64,000 bases of DNA from Streptomyces sp. NBC_01431 (GTDB lineage: Bacteria > Actinomycetota > Actinomycetes > Streptomycetales > Streptomycetaceae). The notes under the pieces are model-generated. The model did no database searches, was not told where the DNA came from, and was given only the letters and a program-made list of their open reading frames with translations. Below, one piece after another: positions 50,517 to 61,540 of the stretch (position 1 is the first letter of the stretch; each line of letters opens with the position of its first letter). The stretch covers positions 310,001 through 374,000 of the forward strand of contig NZ_CP109497.1 of assembly GCF_036231355.1 (NCBI RefSeq), in the 5' to 3' direction. The translations under genes and the position numbers were made by a program.

Positions 50517-52889
50517 TCAGCGCCGCAGCGTGAGGACCCCGGGACGCCAGGGCAGTTGGTCGTAGGGGCCGCTCGCGGTGGGGGACTTGCCCTGGTAGAG
50601 GAACTGCAGGTTGCAGGGGTCGATGGTCATGGTCTGGTCGGGGTTGTCGCGGACCAGGTCGCCGTGGCTGATGTCGTTGGTCCAGGTGGCACCGCTGTTG
50701 GCCTTGCCCGCGAAGGGGTTGCTCTCGCTGGCGGCCTGCGGGGTCCACGAACCGTTCAGGCTGGTGGCAGTGAACGAGCGGAAGTAGCGCTGCTCGTTCG
50801 CACCCCGCGCCTCGACGATCATGAGGTACTGGTTCTGGTCCTTGACCTTGTAGACCTGCGGCGCCTCGAACAGGTTCTTCACCGTGTCACTCATGACCGT
50901 CGTGTACGAGGAGCCGAAGCTGCCCGGGAAGTTCCCGATCGGCATGCTCGCCCGGTAGATCTTGCCGTTGTCACCGGCGAAGAACAGGTACATGTTCTGG
51001 TCGTCGGCGATCAGGGTCTGGTCGATCGGTGCGGCGCCCGGGATGCCTCCGGTGAACAGCGGATGCGGGGCGGACCAGCCGTTGGGGTTGGTGGGGTCGC
51101 TCGACGTGCGGTAGATGAAGGGCCACGCACCCCACTGGTACGCAAGCACCCAGATCTTCTTGGGCGCGAAGTAGAACAGCGTGGGCGCCACAGCGGACTG
51201 GCTCATCCCGGTCTGACGGGCCGACGCCATGTCCGACCAGTTCGTGAACGGACTGAACATCATCGAGCCGTACGACGATCCCGACACGTTCGAGGCGTAG
51301 ACCAGGTGCTTGCCGTTGTACGTCACGGTGGTGAAATCCTTCACCGAGGCCCACCCGTTCGCCGGCTGCGCCAACGCACCCGTCGACGCCCACCGATACG
51401 TCGACGGAAGAGCACACGAGCCACCCGCCGGCGCGGGCTTCGTCGGGGTGGGCGTCCCGGACAGACCGCTCCACTTCTGGTTGCCGCCCGACCAGCAGGA
51501 GTACAGCTGGATCTTGGTGCCGTTGGCGGTGGCCGCGCCGACGGCGTCGAGGCACAGCCCGGACTGGACGCCGGCGATCGTGCCGTCGGTGTTGATGTTC
51601 CACTGCTGGCCGGCGCTGCCGTCGCAGTCCGAGATGACGACCGCGGTGCCGTTGCGGGTGCCCTTGGCCATGGCGTCCAGACACTTGTTGCCGTAGACCA
51701 TCAGCTGCTTGCTGGAGGTGTAGGTCCAGCGCTGATTGGTCTGTCCGTTGCAGTCCCACAGCTGCGCCTGGGTGCCGTTGGCCCTGGTGGAGCCGTTGAT
51801 GTCGATACAACGGCCGGAGGGGACGCCCTTGATCTCCCCACCCGTACCGGCCCCGCCAGGAGTGGTACTGGGAGCGGACCTGAGGACGTTCATGACGGCG
51901 GTGTAGGCAGCCTTGGGGTTGCCGTTGTTGTCGAAGAGCAGGGGGCTCTCGCTGCTGCGCCAGGAGTCGCGGTCACGGATGCCCCATACCGTGATGCCGG
52001 TGCAGCGGGCGACGTTCATGCACGCCTGAACGGCGTTGGCGTAGGCGGTCGGTGATGCCTGGGCGATGTCGAGTTCGGTGATCTGGACGTCGATGCCGAG
52101 GGCGGCGAAGTTGGCCAGGGTGGTGCGGAAGCTTGCGGGCGAGCCGCCGGCGCCGAAGTGGCTCTGGAATCCGACGCAGTCGATGGGTACGCCGCGCGAC
52201 TTGAAGTCCTTGACCATGTTGTAGACGCCCTGGGTTTTGGCGTCCGACCAGTTCTCGATGTTGTAGTCGTTGTAGCAGAGTTTGGCCGAGGAGTCGGCGG
52301 AGCGGGCGGTGCGGAAGGATTCCTCGATGAAGCCGTTGCCCAGCACGTTCTGGAACACCGAGCTGCGGTGCTGGCCGCTGCCGTCGTCGGCGAAGGCCTC
52401 GTTGACGACGTCCCAGGCGTAGATCTTGCCCTTGTAGTGGGTCATCTCCGTGGTGATGTGGTTGTCCATCACACCGCGCAGAGTGTTCGCGTCGCCGATG
52501 GAGCCGACCCAGGACGGAAGCTGCGAGTGCCACACCAGAGTGTGGCCGCGCATCCGCTGGCCGTGCGCGGTGGCATGGTTGACGATCTGGTCGGCGGGGC
52601 CGAAGTTGAATTTTCCGCGGGACGGTTCGGTGGTGTCCCACTTCATCTCGTTCTCCGGGGTGATCATGTTGAATTCCCGGTCGAGAATCGTCGAATACGT
52701 CGAGTCACCGAGCTTCCCGGCAGCCACGGCCGTGCCGAAGTACCTGCCCGAGGGGGCCGCCTGCGTACCGAGGGCGGCGGCTCCGGCGGAGCTGGGGAGC
52801 AGCGTCACGACACCGGCCACCACCGCGGCGGCCGACAGTCCCACCATTACTGTTCGGCGGCGCCGGCCGAGCCGGTGCAGGCCCTTCAT
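50517..52889 (-). CDS. secreted GH10-CBM13-GH62 xylanase/arabinofuranosidase
   Basis: A 790-residue modular enzyme. The signal peptide (RRRRTVMVGLSAAAVVAGVVTL) ends near residue 38. GH10 xylanase spans about 40-345, with acid/base Glu164 in WDVVNEAF and nucleophile Glu272 in ITELDIA. A ricin-type CBM13 (about 365-490) has repeated QxW units (NQRWTYTSS, GQQWNI, NQKWSG). GH62 arabinofuranosidase (about 500-790) starts CALPSTYRWASTGALAQP. The two catalytic domains would cut the xylan backbone and remove arabinose side chains. ATG with GAGGAG 4 bases upstream. A membrane sigma factor with an AbfB domain lies upstream. Confidence 0.95.
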   Translation of the reverse strand: MKGLHRLGRRRRTVMVGLSAAAVVAGVVTLLPSSAGAAALGTQAAPSGRYFGTAVAAGKLGDSTYSTILDREFNMITPENEMKWDTTEPSRGKFNFGPADQIVNHATAHGQRMRGHTLVWHSQLPSWVGSIGDANTLRGVMDNHITTEMTHYKGKIYAWDVVNEAFADDGSGQHRSSVFQNVLGNGFIEESFRTARSADSSAKLCYNDYNIENWSDAKTQGVYNMVKDFKSRGVPIDCVGFQSHFGAGGSPASFRTTLANFAALGIDVQITELDIAQASPTAYANAVQACMNVARCTGITVWGIRDRDSWRSSESPLLFDNNGNPKAAYTAVMNVLRSAPSTTPGGAGTGGEIKGVPSGRCIDINGSTRANGTQAQLWDCNGQTNQRWTYTSSKQLMVYGNKCLDAMAKGTRNGTAVVISDCDGSAGQQWNINTDGTIAGVQSGLCLDAVGAATANGTKIQLYSCWSGGNQKWSGLSGTPTPTKPAPAGGSCALPSTYRWASTGALAQPANGWASVKDFTTVTYNGKHLVYASNVSGSSYGSMMFSPFTNWSDMASARQTGMSQSAVAPTLFYFAPKKIWVLAYQWGAWPFIYRTSSDPTNPNGWSAPHPLFTGGIPGAAPIDQTLIADDQNMYLFFAGDNGKIYRASMPIGNFPGSFGSSYTTVMSDTVKNLFEAPQVYKVKDQNQYLMIVEARGANEQRYFRSFTATSLNGSWTPQAASESNPFAGKANSGATWTNDISHGDLVRDNPDQTMTIDPCNLQFLYQGKSPTASGPYDQLPWRPGVLTLRR

Positions 52890-53041
52890 GATTCTCCTCG
52901 GGGGCCGCGGGTCACTCCGAGTTCCGTGATCGTGAGCGCATCGGCCGGTACGGCCTGATCCGTCGCGGGCCGGGTGCGGTGCAGGACATGAGCCCGTTCC
53001 TGCACACCGGTCGCCCGGGGGTCGTGGGTGTGTCGCGTCAT
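52886..53041 (-). CDS. 51-residue ORF coupled to the xylanase gene
   Basis: ATG 53041 with AAGGAAG about 9 bases upstream; its TGA overlaps the xylanase ATG (ATGA). The product, MTRHTHDPRATGVQERAHVL onward, ends ALTITELGVTRGPRGES and resembles nothing I know. Codon bias is weaker than in neighbours (about 70 percent G or C at third positions). It may be a translated leader that tunes xylanase translation. Confidence 0.4.
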   Translation of the reverse strand: MTRHTHDPRATGVQERAHVLHRTRPATDQAVPADALTITELGVTRGPRGES

Positions 53042-53472
53042 GAGAGCGGCTTCCTTCAGGGGATACGTACGGGGAAAACTCGGGGTACCCCGCCACGCCG
53101 GCACGTCAAGGTGAGCGACGGGAAGAGCACCCCACAAAGGGGAGGCCTCCGAACTCGCGGTCTCGTAACAGAAAAATGGCGGCGTCCAAACAATTGCCCA
53201 GTGATGCATCTCGCGGGCAAAAAGCGTTATGCCGAGCCCTGCGGTCTGGTCGTCCCGGTGAAAAGGGCGCGCCGCCCTGCTCATCAGCGAAGGGTCGGGA
53301 GTGGTCCCCATGGCGGGTTGTCGCGGTGATCAACCCTTGGGGCGGCCGCGGCGAGACATGCGTCGATGAACGTCGTGAGCCGAGTGGCGCGCCGAAGCCG
53401 GGTGCGGGGCTGGGGTGCGAGAGCGCGCGCCGTCACCGCGCGACTCGGTGCACGACGCTCAACGAACGGTTC
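53042..53472. other. 431-base gap upstream of the xylanase operon
   Basis: No supported gene. A relatively AT-rich stretch at about 53165-53235 (GTAACAGAAAAATGG, CAAACAATTGCC, CAAAAAGCG) is the most promoter-like part and is a candidate target for the adjacent sigma factor. Confidence 0.5.
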
Positions 53473-55038
<1,566 letters not shown>

Positions 55039-55274
55039 GAGCCCCCCATTCCCACCTCCCGCTGGGGAGCGATCCGCCGAGTACGGCGCCACACCCTAGC
55101 GTCGGCAAGGGTATGTGGCGAAGCCGGTGCCCGTACCCCAGCTCTCCGGGTTCCGGGTTCCGGGTGGTTAAGGTCGAAGGCAGGGAGGACAGTGCCGACT
55201 TGGCGACCTCTGCTTCGCACCGGTTTCACCACTTGCGACGAGGGCAGGCCGCGCGCCAGGAAGGGAACGGGCTC

Positions 55275-56306
55275 TTATCGGGCAGCCCGTTGGGGGATCG
55301 TCGGAAGGACCTTCTCAGCGATGCCGAGGAGAACGCCGTCGTCCGGGACGACGCCGGACGTGCGCCACACGGTGACCTCGTAGTAGCCCCCTCGGTCCGC
55401 CTGGTCGAGGGCTATGGACAGCGTTCTGGCCAGGGGGCCTTGTTCGACCGGTCCGCCGGATCCCGGGCCGATCCTGATCGCCATGGTGTGATCCGAGGAC
55501 AGCACTGCGGGCCGCCCAAGAACCGGAAGCTGCTTGACGTCCTTCTCATTGCCGAACTTCATCAACTTCACGTACTGGGCTATCGACAGCTCGTTGTACG
55601 TGGCCGAAAGGTGCACGGTGTACGTGTCGAAACTGACCTCGGCCTCCGGGAGGGCGACCTTCTCGTCCGTCAGGAGAGCTGTGTTGCTCGTACCGGAGGC
55701 CGTGGTCGCACTCTCTCCGGGCGTGCCGAGCAGCTGGGCCAGGTCGGGCCGATTGAGCGCCTTGCACAGTTCGTCACCGGTCGCGGCGCGCGGCGTCCCC
55801 TTGTACGCCTTCGGCAGCTCCTTGTGTTCCCCGGCCGGACACGTGGCGGCCTGCCGCGCCGTGCTGTTGTCCGACGGCAGCACACGCGGAGCCAACCACA
55901 GCGCGGCCGCGAGCGCCCCGACCACGGCCACCGCCGCGATGGCCTGGCCCCACACATTGGGCTCCTTCTCCGGGGCGGCCGGGCCGGGTCGCGGCCCCGC
56001 TCCGGCCTGGGGCTGGGCCTGGGCCGGGGCTTGGGTTTGGATTTGGGTTTGCGGGGCGGCGTCGACCGCCGCCCCGTCTGCATGGGTCGCCGGACTCGGG
56101 TTCCGGCGGCGTGCGCGCAGGGCGCGGAGCACCATGTGGACGCGTATCGCGGTGAACACGAGGAACACCACGCCGAGACCCGCAGCGACCTTGTCGTGAT
56201 CGCGGATGGCGAGATACATGATGCGTACGCCGAGAACGGACCCGACCGCGATGAGCAGCGGCTCGCGGACCCAGAACGGCAGAAGACGGAGGAGGAAGCC
56301 GAGCAT
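55275..56306 (-). CDS. DUF6215-like membrane protein
   Basis: A 343-residue protein: two N-terminal membrane helices, a Gln/Ala/Pro-rich cytoplasmic linker (QTQIQTQAPAQAQPQ), a third helix (AIAAVAVVGALAAALWLAP) and an outer domain of about 190 residues (CPAGEHKELPKAYKG, ELCKALNRPDLAQLLG). The outer part matches proteins listed as DUF6215 in Streptomyces. Function unknown. Confidence 0.8.
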   Translation of the reverse strand: MLGFLLRLLPFWVREPLLIAVGSVLGVRIMYLAIRDHDKVAAGLGVVFLVFTAIRVHMVLRALRARRRNPSPATHADGAAVDAAPQTQIQTQAPAQAQPQAGAGPRPGPAAPEKEPNVWGQAIAAVAVVGALAAALWLAPRVLPSDNSTARQAATCPAGEHKELPKAYKGTPRAATGDELCKALNRPDLAQLLGTPGESATTASGTSNTALLTDEKVALPEAEVSFDTYTVHLSATYNELSIAQYVKLMKFGNEKDVKQLPVLGRPAVLSSDHTMAIRIGPGSGGPVEQGPLARTLSIALDQADRGGYYEVTVWRTSGVVPDDGVLLGIAEKVLPTIPQRAAR

Positions 56307-56438
56307 CTGGCGATCTCACCATGGGAGGACCACGTCCGCCGTGGTCGAAGCCACAGTTCCAGGACCATGGAGGGTGGGAGCGACCGGACGGCCCAACTGG
56401 GGTCGGTTTCCTCAGCGGGACTTGATCGTTGTCAAGGC

Positions 56439-56786
56439 ATGAAGAAGAGAATGCTGCTCACGGCCCCACTCATCCTCGCGCCCCTGCTGGCAACACCGGC
56501 TGCCCACGCCACCGGCACAGGCGTCCTGACCGTCCCACCGCGATCGGGAAACGTGTGCGTCAACCTCACGCGGGACATCAAGACCATCGTGCTCCCCCCG
56601 GGCTACCGGGCCAGTATCCACAAGGAGAAGAACTGCCGGGGACACGTCCTGCTGGAATCCACCGAACGCCGGATCACTGGGCTCCCCAGCGGGGCCGCGA
56701 GCGTCCACGCCTTCAAGGACTCCTCTGACATCCATCTCCCCCTCGTACAAAGCCTCATCGGGGATCCGTCCGCAGGACCGGCCTGA
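56439..56786 (+). CDS. small secreted protein
   Basis: 115 residues: signal peptide MKKRMLLTAPLILAPLLATP with cleavage near AHA, and a mature part with two Cys (GNVCVNL, KNCRGH) that could form one disulfide. The fold resembles small beta-rich peptidase-inhibitor-like extracellular proteins, but I cannot assign it. ATG 56439; AAGG only 3 bases upstream, so initiation may be weak. Confidence 0.68.
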   Translation: MKKRMLLTAPLILAPLLATPAAHATGTGVLTVPPRSGNVCVNLTRDIKTIVLPPGYRASIHKEKNCRGHVLLESTERRITGLPSGAASVHAFKDSSDIHLPLVQSLIGDPSAGPA

Positions 56787-56815
56787 GCACTCACGCACAA
56801 GCCGCTTCAGCGGCC

Positions 56816-56845
56816 CCGCATGCGCGCAGCGTGGCGCGCATGCGG
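56816..56845. terminator. bidirectional hairpin, 12-bp perfect stem
   Basis: Arms 56816-56827 and 56834-56845, loop AGCGTG. It lies between two convergent genes (stops at 56786 and 56911). Confidence 0.75.
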
Positions 56846-56910
56846 ACGGACGCCGGCTGAGCTCGGTCGGTCCCGGGTCGGTGCGGGCCAGAACACGGCC
56901 CGCGCTGCTC

Positions 56911-59640
56911 CTAGTTCACCGTCAACTCGGCGACACCCGGGTGGTTCTTGGCCTGGACGTCACCTTGCACCGTCAGCCGTACGTACCGCGCGAGTTGCGC
57001 GTCGCCCGCCACCTCGCGGTGCCAGTGCCGCCCGTCGAGGGAAAGCTCGATGCTGTAGGCCACGGGCTTGGTGGCGTTCCAGGTGGGAGTGACCTTCTTG
57101 ACGGGCACGGGCCTGGTGAGGTCCGTCGTCAGCTGGCCGCTCGCGCTGTCGGGGACCCAGGCCGTGGCCGTGTTGCCGTCGACGGCGGCGTCCGCGTACA
57201 TGCCGGGTTGTTCGGACGAGGCCGTGGCAGTGGTGCAGCGGGCCGCGTTGGTGGTGGGTGTGAGGTCGGGGCGGCGGGTCTTGAGGACGGCGGGGACGTC
57301 CCTGCTGACGATCTGCTCGCCCTGGGGGGTGTCGAGCGTCATCGGCGCGCCGGCGGTGAGGCGCACGGTGGTGCGGTGCGCGCCGAGTTCGATGTCGTAT
57401 GTGCGCCCCTGCCAGGTCAGGCCGTGCAGGGTGACGCCGCGGTCGAGTTGCGGCGGCAGCATCGGGTCGAGGTGGAGGCTGTTCTCGCCCATCCGCATGC
57501 CGGTCAGGCCGTTGGTGAAGACCTGTAGGAAGCCTCCCTTGCCGGTGAGGAAGTCCTGCGCGGGCGAGCCCGCCAGGGGGTCATCGGCGCCCGCCTTGTC
57601 GCCGCGGGCCTCCGAGAACTGCTCGAACGGGCCGCGTACGAACGGCTTGATGGAACGCTCCAGATAGGTGTACGTGGAGCAGCCCGGTTCGCCGATTCCG
57701 GCGGCGTCGATGGCGTGCACCGAGTCCGTCATGGCCGGGCCGTCGGGGTCGGTCCGCTGCGCGTAGTAGTCCAGGGTGGCGGCGTCGGCGCCCTTGGGCA
57801 TGGGCCACCCCAGCGGGTACATCAGCAGGACCGTGTCGGCCTGCTTGATGGTGCTGCCCTTGTAACCGTCGTACTGCTGGAAGACCTTGCTCCGTGCGTC
57901 GTACGGGATCCGGATGTGGTCGGCGATCGCGTTCCACTCCTTGGGTGCCTGCTTGCCGAGCAGTTCGGCGGCGCGGGTGGCGTGGCGCAGGGCGGTGACG
58001 GCGCCGGCGTTGGTGAAGACCGCGTCGTCGACGCCGTTGCTGTACTCGTCGGGCCCGGCCGTGTCCTTGATCGAGTAGCTGCCGTCCGGGTTGGGGCTGA
58101 CGCGGCTCGCCCAGAACTCGGCGATGCCCTGCAGCACCGGCCAGCCGCGATCGCGCAGCCATTGCGTGTCCTTGGTGGCCAGGTAGTACTGCCAGGCAGC
58201 CAACGAGATGTCGGACTGGAGGTGGATCTGGGTGCGGCAGTGCGGCGGGTCGACGCTGTGGCACTCCTGGGCCAAATTGCCCGAACTTCCACTGTTCCAG
58301 GGGTAGAAGAGCCCTTGATAGCCGAGGTCGCGGGCGTTCGCGCGAGCCCCCGCGAGGGTCCGGTAGCGATAGTCGACCACGGTCTTGGCGAGTTCGGGCC
58401 GGGTGGCGAGCAGACCCGGATACATCCACGTCTCCGCGTCCCAGAAGACGAGGCCCGCATAGTTGTCGCTGGTCAGGCCTGCCGGAGCGATGCTGTTGGA
58501 CGCGCCCTCGCGAGTGTTGGAGAGCAGCCCGTACTGCGCGGACCGCACCCACGACTGCATCTCGGGCTGACCGGGCACCTCGATGTCGCTGCGCCACAGC
58601 CGGGACCAGGCGGCGGCGTGGGAGCGCAGCAGGGCATCCCAGCCGCGGTCGGCGGCCTGCTGCGAGGTGGCGGTGGCGTCCCGGCGCGGCGCGCGCGAAG
58701 TCAGGGCCGTGTCGACGCCTACGTACTTGGTGACGTCGTACGACTGCCCGCTCCGGACGTGCAGGGTAAGAGCCTGATGGCTCGTCATGTCCTTTGCCTG
58801 AGTGGCCTGTTGTGCCTTGACGCCGTGTGTTCCGCTTCCGGCGCGCAAGGTGGAGGCGACAGCTCCGTCCACGTTCGTGCCGTCCGTACGGAAAGCCACA
58901 TCCATGGTTGGTGCGGTCCGGCCGGCGCTGTGGTCCCCGCTGGTCTGGTCACCGCCGCCGGTCTGTTGCATGCGCCGCGCGCCGCGGCCGTCCAGGATGT
59001 CGGTGACGGTCGCCTCCCCGCTCCAGTGCGGCGTCATGCTCATGCGTACGGCGCCAACGTGCGGGTTGACGCGGTCGGCGAGCACCTCGTACACGAGGTC
59101 GGTCTGGCGGCCGTCGGCGGCGGTCCAGGTCATCGACGTACGCACCACGCCGCAGTGGAGGAAGAGCGACTGGCGGTAGTGGGAAATCCGGCCGGGTGAC
59201 GTCGAAGAGTTGAAGGTATCGCCCTGAGCTCCACCCGTAGTGACGGTGAGGGCGGTCCAGGTGGGCAGCGCCGCGACGGCCTGCCGGTCCCCGGCGGTCT
59301 GCTTGTTGTGCGCGTACAGGCCGGACACGAAGGAGCCGTCGTAACGCGGGGTGAACAGCGGCCAGCCGGTCTTGGCGTCGCTGTCGGCGTATCCGGCGCC
59401 GTTGGGCGGCACGCGCTGCCCCAGGTAGCCGTTGCCGACGAAGGCATGGTGGGTATCAGCCGCATCGATATGGTTGGTGCCGAGCGTCCAGTCGTCGCTG
59501 CTGCGGCAGTTAGCGGTCGGGGCGGCGGTGTTTCGCGCCGGCTGCGAGGCCGCGGGTGGCGCGGAGGTGACCAGCACTCCGGCCAGCAGCACCGCGGTCA
59601 GTCGGGCAGCACGCGGCCGCACACCGAGGGAGTACGTCAT
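56911..59640 (-). CDS. secreted GH65-family enzyme with F5/8-type domain
   Basis: A 909-residue secreted protein. The signal peptide is RLTAVLLAGVLVTSAPPAASQ. An N-terminal beta-sandwich (about 45-330) precedes the (alpha/alpha)6 barrel with FWDAETWMYPGLLA and the catalytic GPDEYSNGVDDAVFTNA (Glu near 531). A C-terminal F5/8 discoidin-like domain follows (about 780-905, ATASSEQPGMYADAAVDGNTATAW). GH65 members act on trehalose, kojibiose or related alpha-glucosides by hydrolysis or phosphorolysis; an exported enzyme is more likely a hydrolase. Confidence 0.92.
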   Translation of the reverse strand: MTYSLGVRPRAARLTAVLLAGVLVTSAPPAASQPARNTAAPTANCRSSDDWTLGTNHIDAADTHHAFVGNGYLGQRVPPNGAGYADSDAKTGWPLFTPRYDGSFVSGLYAHNKQTAGDRQAVAALPTWTALTVTTGGAQGDTFNSSTSPGRISHYRQSLFLHCGVVRTSMTWTAADGRQTDLVYEVLADRVNPHVGAVRMSMTPHWSGEATVTDILDGRGARRMQQTGGGDQTSGDHSAGRTAPTMDVAFRTDGTNVDGAVASTLRAGSGTHGVKAQQATQAKDMTSHQALTLHVRSGQSYDVTKYVGVDTALTSRAPRRDATATSQQAADRGWDALLRSHAAAWSRLWRSDIEVPGQPEMQSWVRSAQYGLLSNTREGASNSIAPAGLTSDNYAGLVFWDAETWMYPGLLATRPELAKTVVDYRYRTLAGARANARDLGYQGLFYPWNSGSSGNLAQECHSVDPPHCRTQIHLQSDISLAAWQYYLATKDTQWLRDRGWPVLQGIAEFWASRVSPNPDGSYSIKDTAGPDEYSNGVDDAVFTNAGAVTALRHATRAAELLGKQAPKEWNAIADHIRIPYDARSKVFQQYDGYKGSTIKQADTVLLMYPLGWPMPKGADAATLDYYAQRTDPDGPAMTDSVHAIDAAGIGEPGCSTYTYLERSIKPFVRGPFEQFSEARGDKAGADDPLAGSPAQDFLTGKGGFLQVFTNGLTGMRMGENSLHLDPMLPPQLDRGVTLHGLTWQGRTYDIELGAHRTTVRLTAGAPMTLDTPQGEQIVSRDVPAVLKTRRPDLTPTTNAARCTTATASSEQPGMYADAAVDGNTATAWVPDSASGQLTTDLTRPVPVKKVTPTWNATKPVAYSIELSLDGRHWHREVAGDAQLARYVRLTVQGDVQAKNHPGVAELTVN

Positions 59641-60049
59641 TGTTCTCCGTCACTCTGGTTCGCCTGCGAGGGTCCAGGGACCATAAATTTCCTGAACGAT
59701 CGGCGTCAATAGCTAGGCACTATTAATCAAGTCCCGAATGCATGAGGGCGACTGCTCGTGTCCAGACCGAGGTGTTTCAGCCAGCGCGCGAGGGTCCGCC
59801 GACGGCGGGCGTGCTCTCGGCATGGGGGCCGACGTCAGCGGCGCCGGCCAGGGCCCTCGCATCGGCCCCCCCCCCGAGGAAGTGGCCGATGTCACTGCCT
59901 TCCCGCTCTCCGACAAGGCATCGTTCATGCAGGGCGGTTACTACGCGGTGGACGGCGGCTGTGCAGGAGCCTGAAACGGCTGCGGCCCCAACCGAGTTCG
60001 GGCGGACCGCGCCGGAACACCCGTACGGACAAGGGAAGTCAGAGGAACA
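59641..60049. other. gap with SDR remnant
   Basis: Upstream of the GH65 and Lpd genes, oriented away from each other. It contains an AT-rich promoter-like stretch at about 59680-59735, the SDR fragment described separately and a run of eleven C at about 59866. No complete gene. Confidence 0.6.
59855..59974 (+). pseudogene. C-terminal fragment of an SDR
   Basis: The frame ends EEVADVTAFPLSDKASFMQGGYYAVDGGCAGA, the standard C-terminus of a classical SDR. No nucleotide-binding or catalytic part is found upstream. A homopolymeric C run marks the broken edge. A remnant only, 75 bases before the Lpd gene. Confidence 0.8.
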
Positions 60050-61459
60050 ATGAGCGAGCATTTCGATGTCGTCGTCCTGGGAGCGGGCCCCGGCGGTTAC
60101 ACCGCGGCGGTGCGTAGCGCACAGCTCGGTCTGAAGACGGCCGTCGTCGAGCCGAAGTACTGGGGCGGGGTGTGCCTGAACGTGGGCTGCATCCCCTCCA
60201 AGGCCCTGTTGCGCAACGCGGAGCTGGCCCACATCCTGACCCGGCAGGCCGACACCTACGGCATCCAGTCCTCAGGCCCGATCACGCTCGACTTCGGTGC
60301 CGCGTTCAAGCGCAGCCGGCAGGTGGCCGACGGCCGGGTCGCGGGCGTGCACTACCTGATGCGCAAGAACGGCATCACCGAGTACGACGGCCGCGGCACC
60401 TTCACCGACAGCCGCACCCTCCAGATCGCGCTGTCCGACGGCACGAGCAGCACCGTCACCTTCGACCAGTGCATCATCGCGGTGGGCGCCACGACCCGTC
60501 TGCTGCCCGGCACCAGCCTGAGCGCGCGGGTCGTCACGTACGAGGAGCAGATCCTCACCGAGGAACTGCCCGAACGCATCGTCATCGCGGGCGCCGGAGC
60601 CATCGGCGTCGAGTTCGCCTACGTGCTCCACAACTACGGAGTCAAGGTCACCCTCGTCGAGTACGCCGACCGGATCGTGCCCGCCGAGGACGCCGACATC
60701 TCCAAGGAACTCACCCGGCACTACCGCAAGCTGGGGGTGGAGATCCTCACGTCCACCCGGGTCGACGCGATCGACGACTCCGACCCGTCGGGCCCGGTCA
60801 GGGTGACCGTCACCCAGAGCGGAACTCAGAAGGTCCTGGAGACGGACAAGGTCCTCCAGGCCATCGGCTTCGCGCCGCGCGTCGAGGGCTACGGCCTGGA
60901 GACGACCGGGATACGCGTCGGCGAGCGCGGCGCCATCGAGGTCGACGCCCGCGGTCGCACCGGCGTCCCCCACCTGTACGCGATCGGCGACGTGACCGGG
61001 AAGCTGATGCTCGCGCACGCCGCCGAGGCCATGGCCGTCATCGCCGCCGAGACCATCGGCGGGGCGGAGACGATGGAGATCGATGACTTCCGGATGATTC
61101 CGCGCGCCACCTACTGCCAGCCGCAGATCGCGAGCTTCGGCCACACCGAAGCACAGGCTCGGGAAGCCGGCTTCGACGTACAGGTCTCCAAGTTCCCGTT
61201 CACCGCCAACGGCAAGGCCCACGGCCTGGGAGAACCGGTTGGCTTCGTCAAGGTGATCAGCGACCGCCGGCACGGCGAACTGCTCGGCGCGCACCTGATC
61301 GGCCCCGAGGTCACCGAGCTGCTGCCGGAACTCACCCTGGCCCAACAGTGGGACCTCACGGTGCACGAGGTCGCCCGCAACATCCACGCCCACCCCACGC
61401 TCGGCGAGGCGGTCAAGGAAGCCATCCACGGCCTCGCCGGCCACATGATCAACATGTGA
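60050..61459 (+). CDS. lpd: dihydrolipoyl dehydrogenase
   Basis: A 469-residue flavoprotein: FAD motif VVLGAGPGGYTAAVRSAQLG, redox disulfide Cys42/Cys47 in GGVCLNVGCIPSK, NAD motif IAGAGAIGVEFAYVL, and the C-terminal His-Glu pair in HAHPTLGEAVKEA. It reoxidises dihydrolipoamide in pyruvate and other 2-oxoacid dehydrogenases. It stands alone here with no E1 or E2 gene. AGGAAC 5 bases before the ATG. Confidence 0.96.
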   Translation: MSEHFDVVVLGAGPGGYTAAVRSAQLGLKTAVVEPKYWGGVCLNVGCIPSKALLRNAELAHILTRQADTYGIQSSGPITLDFGAAFKRSRQVADGRVAGVHYLMRKNGITEYDGRGTFTDSRTLQIALSDGTSSTVTFDQCIIAVGATTRLLPGTSLSARVVTYEEQILTEELPERIVIAGAGAIGVEFAYVLHNYGVKVTLVEYADRIVPAEDADISKELTRHYRKLGVEILTSTRVDAIDDSDPSGPVRVTVTQSGTQKVLETDKVLQAIGFAPRVEGYGLETTGIRVGERGAIEVDARGRTGVPHLYAIGDVTGKLMLAHAAEAMAVIAAETIGGAETMEIDDFRMIPRATYCQPQIASFGHTEAQAREAGFDVQVSKFPFTANGKAHGLGEPVGFVKVISDRRHGELLGAHLIGPEVTELLPELTLAQQWDLTVHEVARNIHAHPTLGEAVKEAIHGLAGHMINM

Positions 61460-61464
61460 CGCCG

Positions 61465-61486
61465 GGACGCCCCTCCGGGGGCGTCC
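61465..61486. terminator. hairpin between convergent genes
   Basis: Perfect 9-base arms (61465-61473 and 61478-61486) with a 4-base loop, starting 5 bases after the Lpd stop and facing the metallophosphatase. Confidence 0.75.
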
Positions 61487-61540
61487 GCGCCACCGGGCGA
61501 ATCGTGGAAGGGGTGGTGAGTCTGACTCACATGAAGGCCA

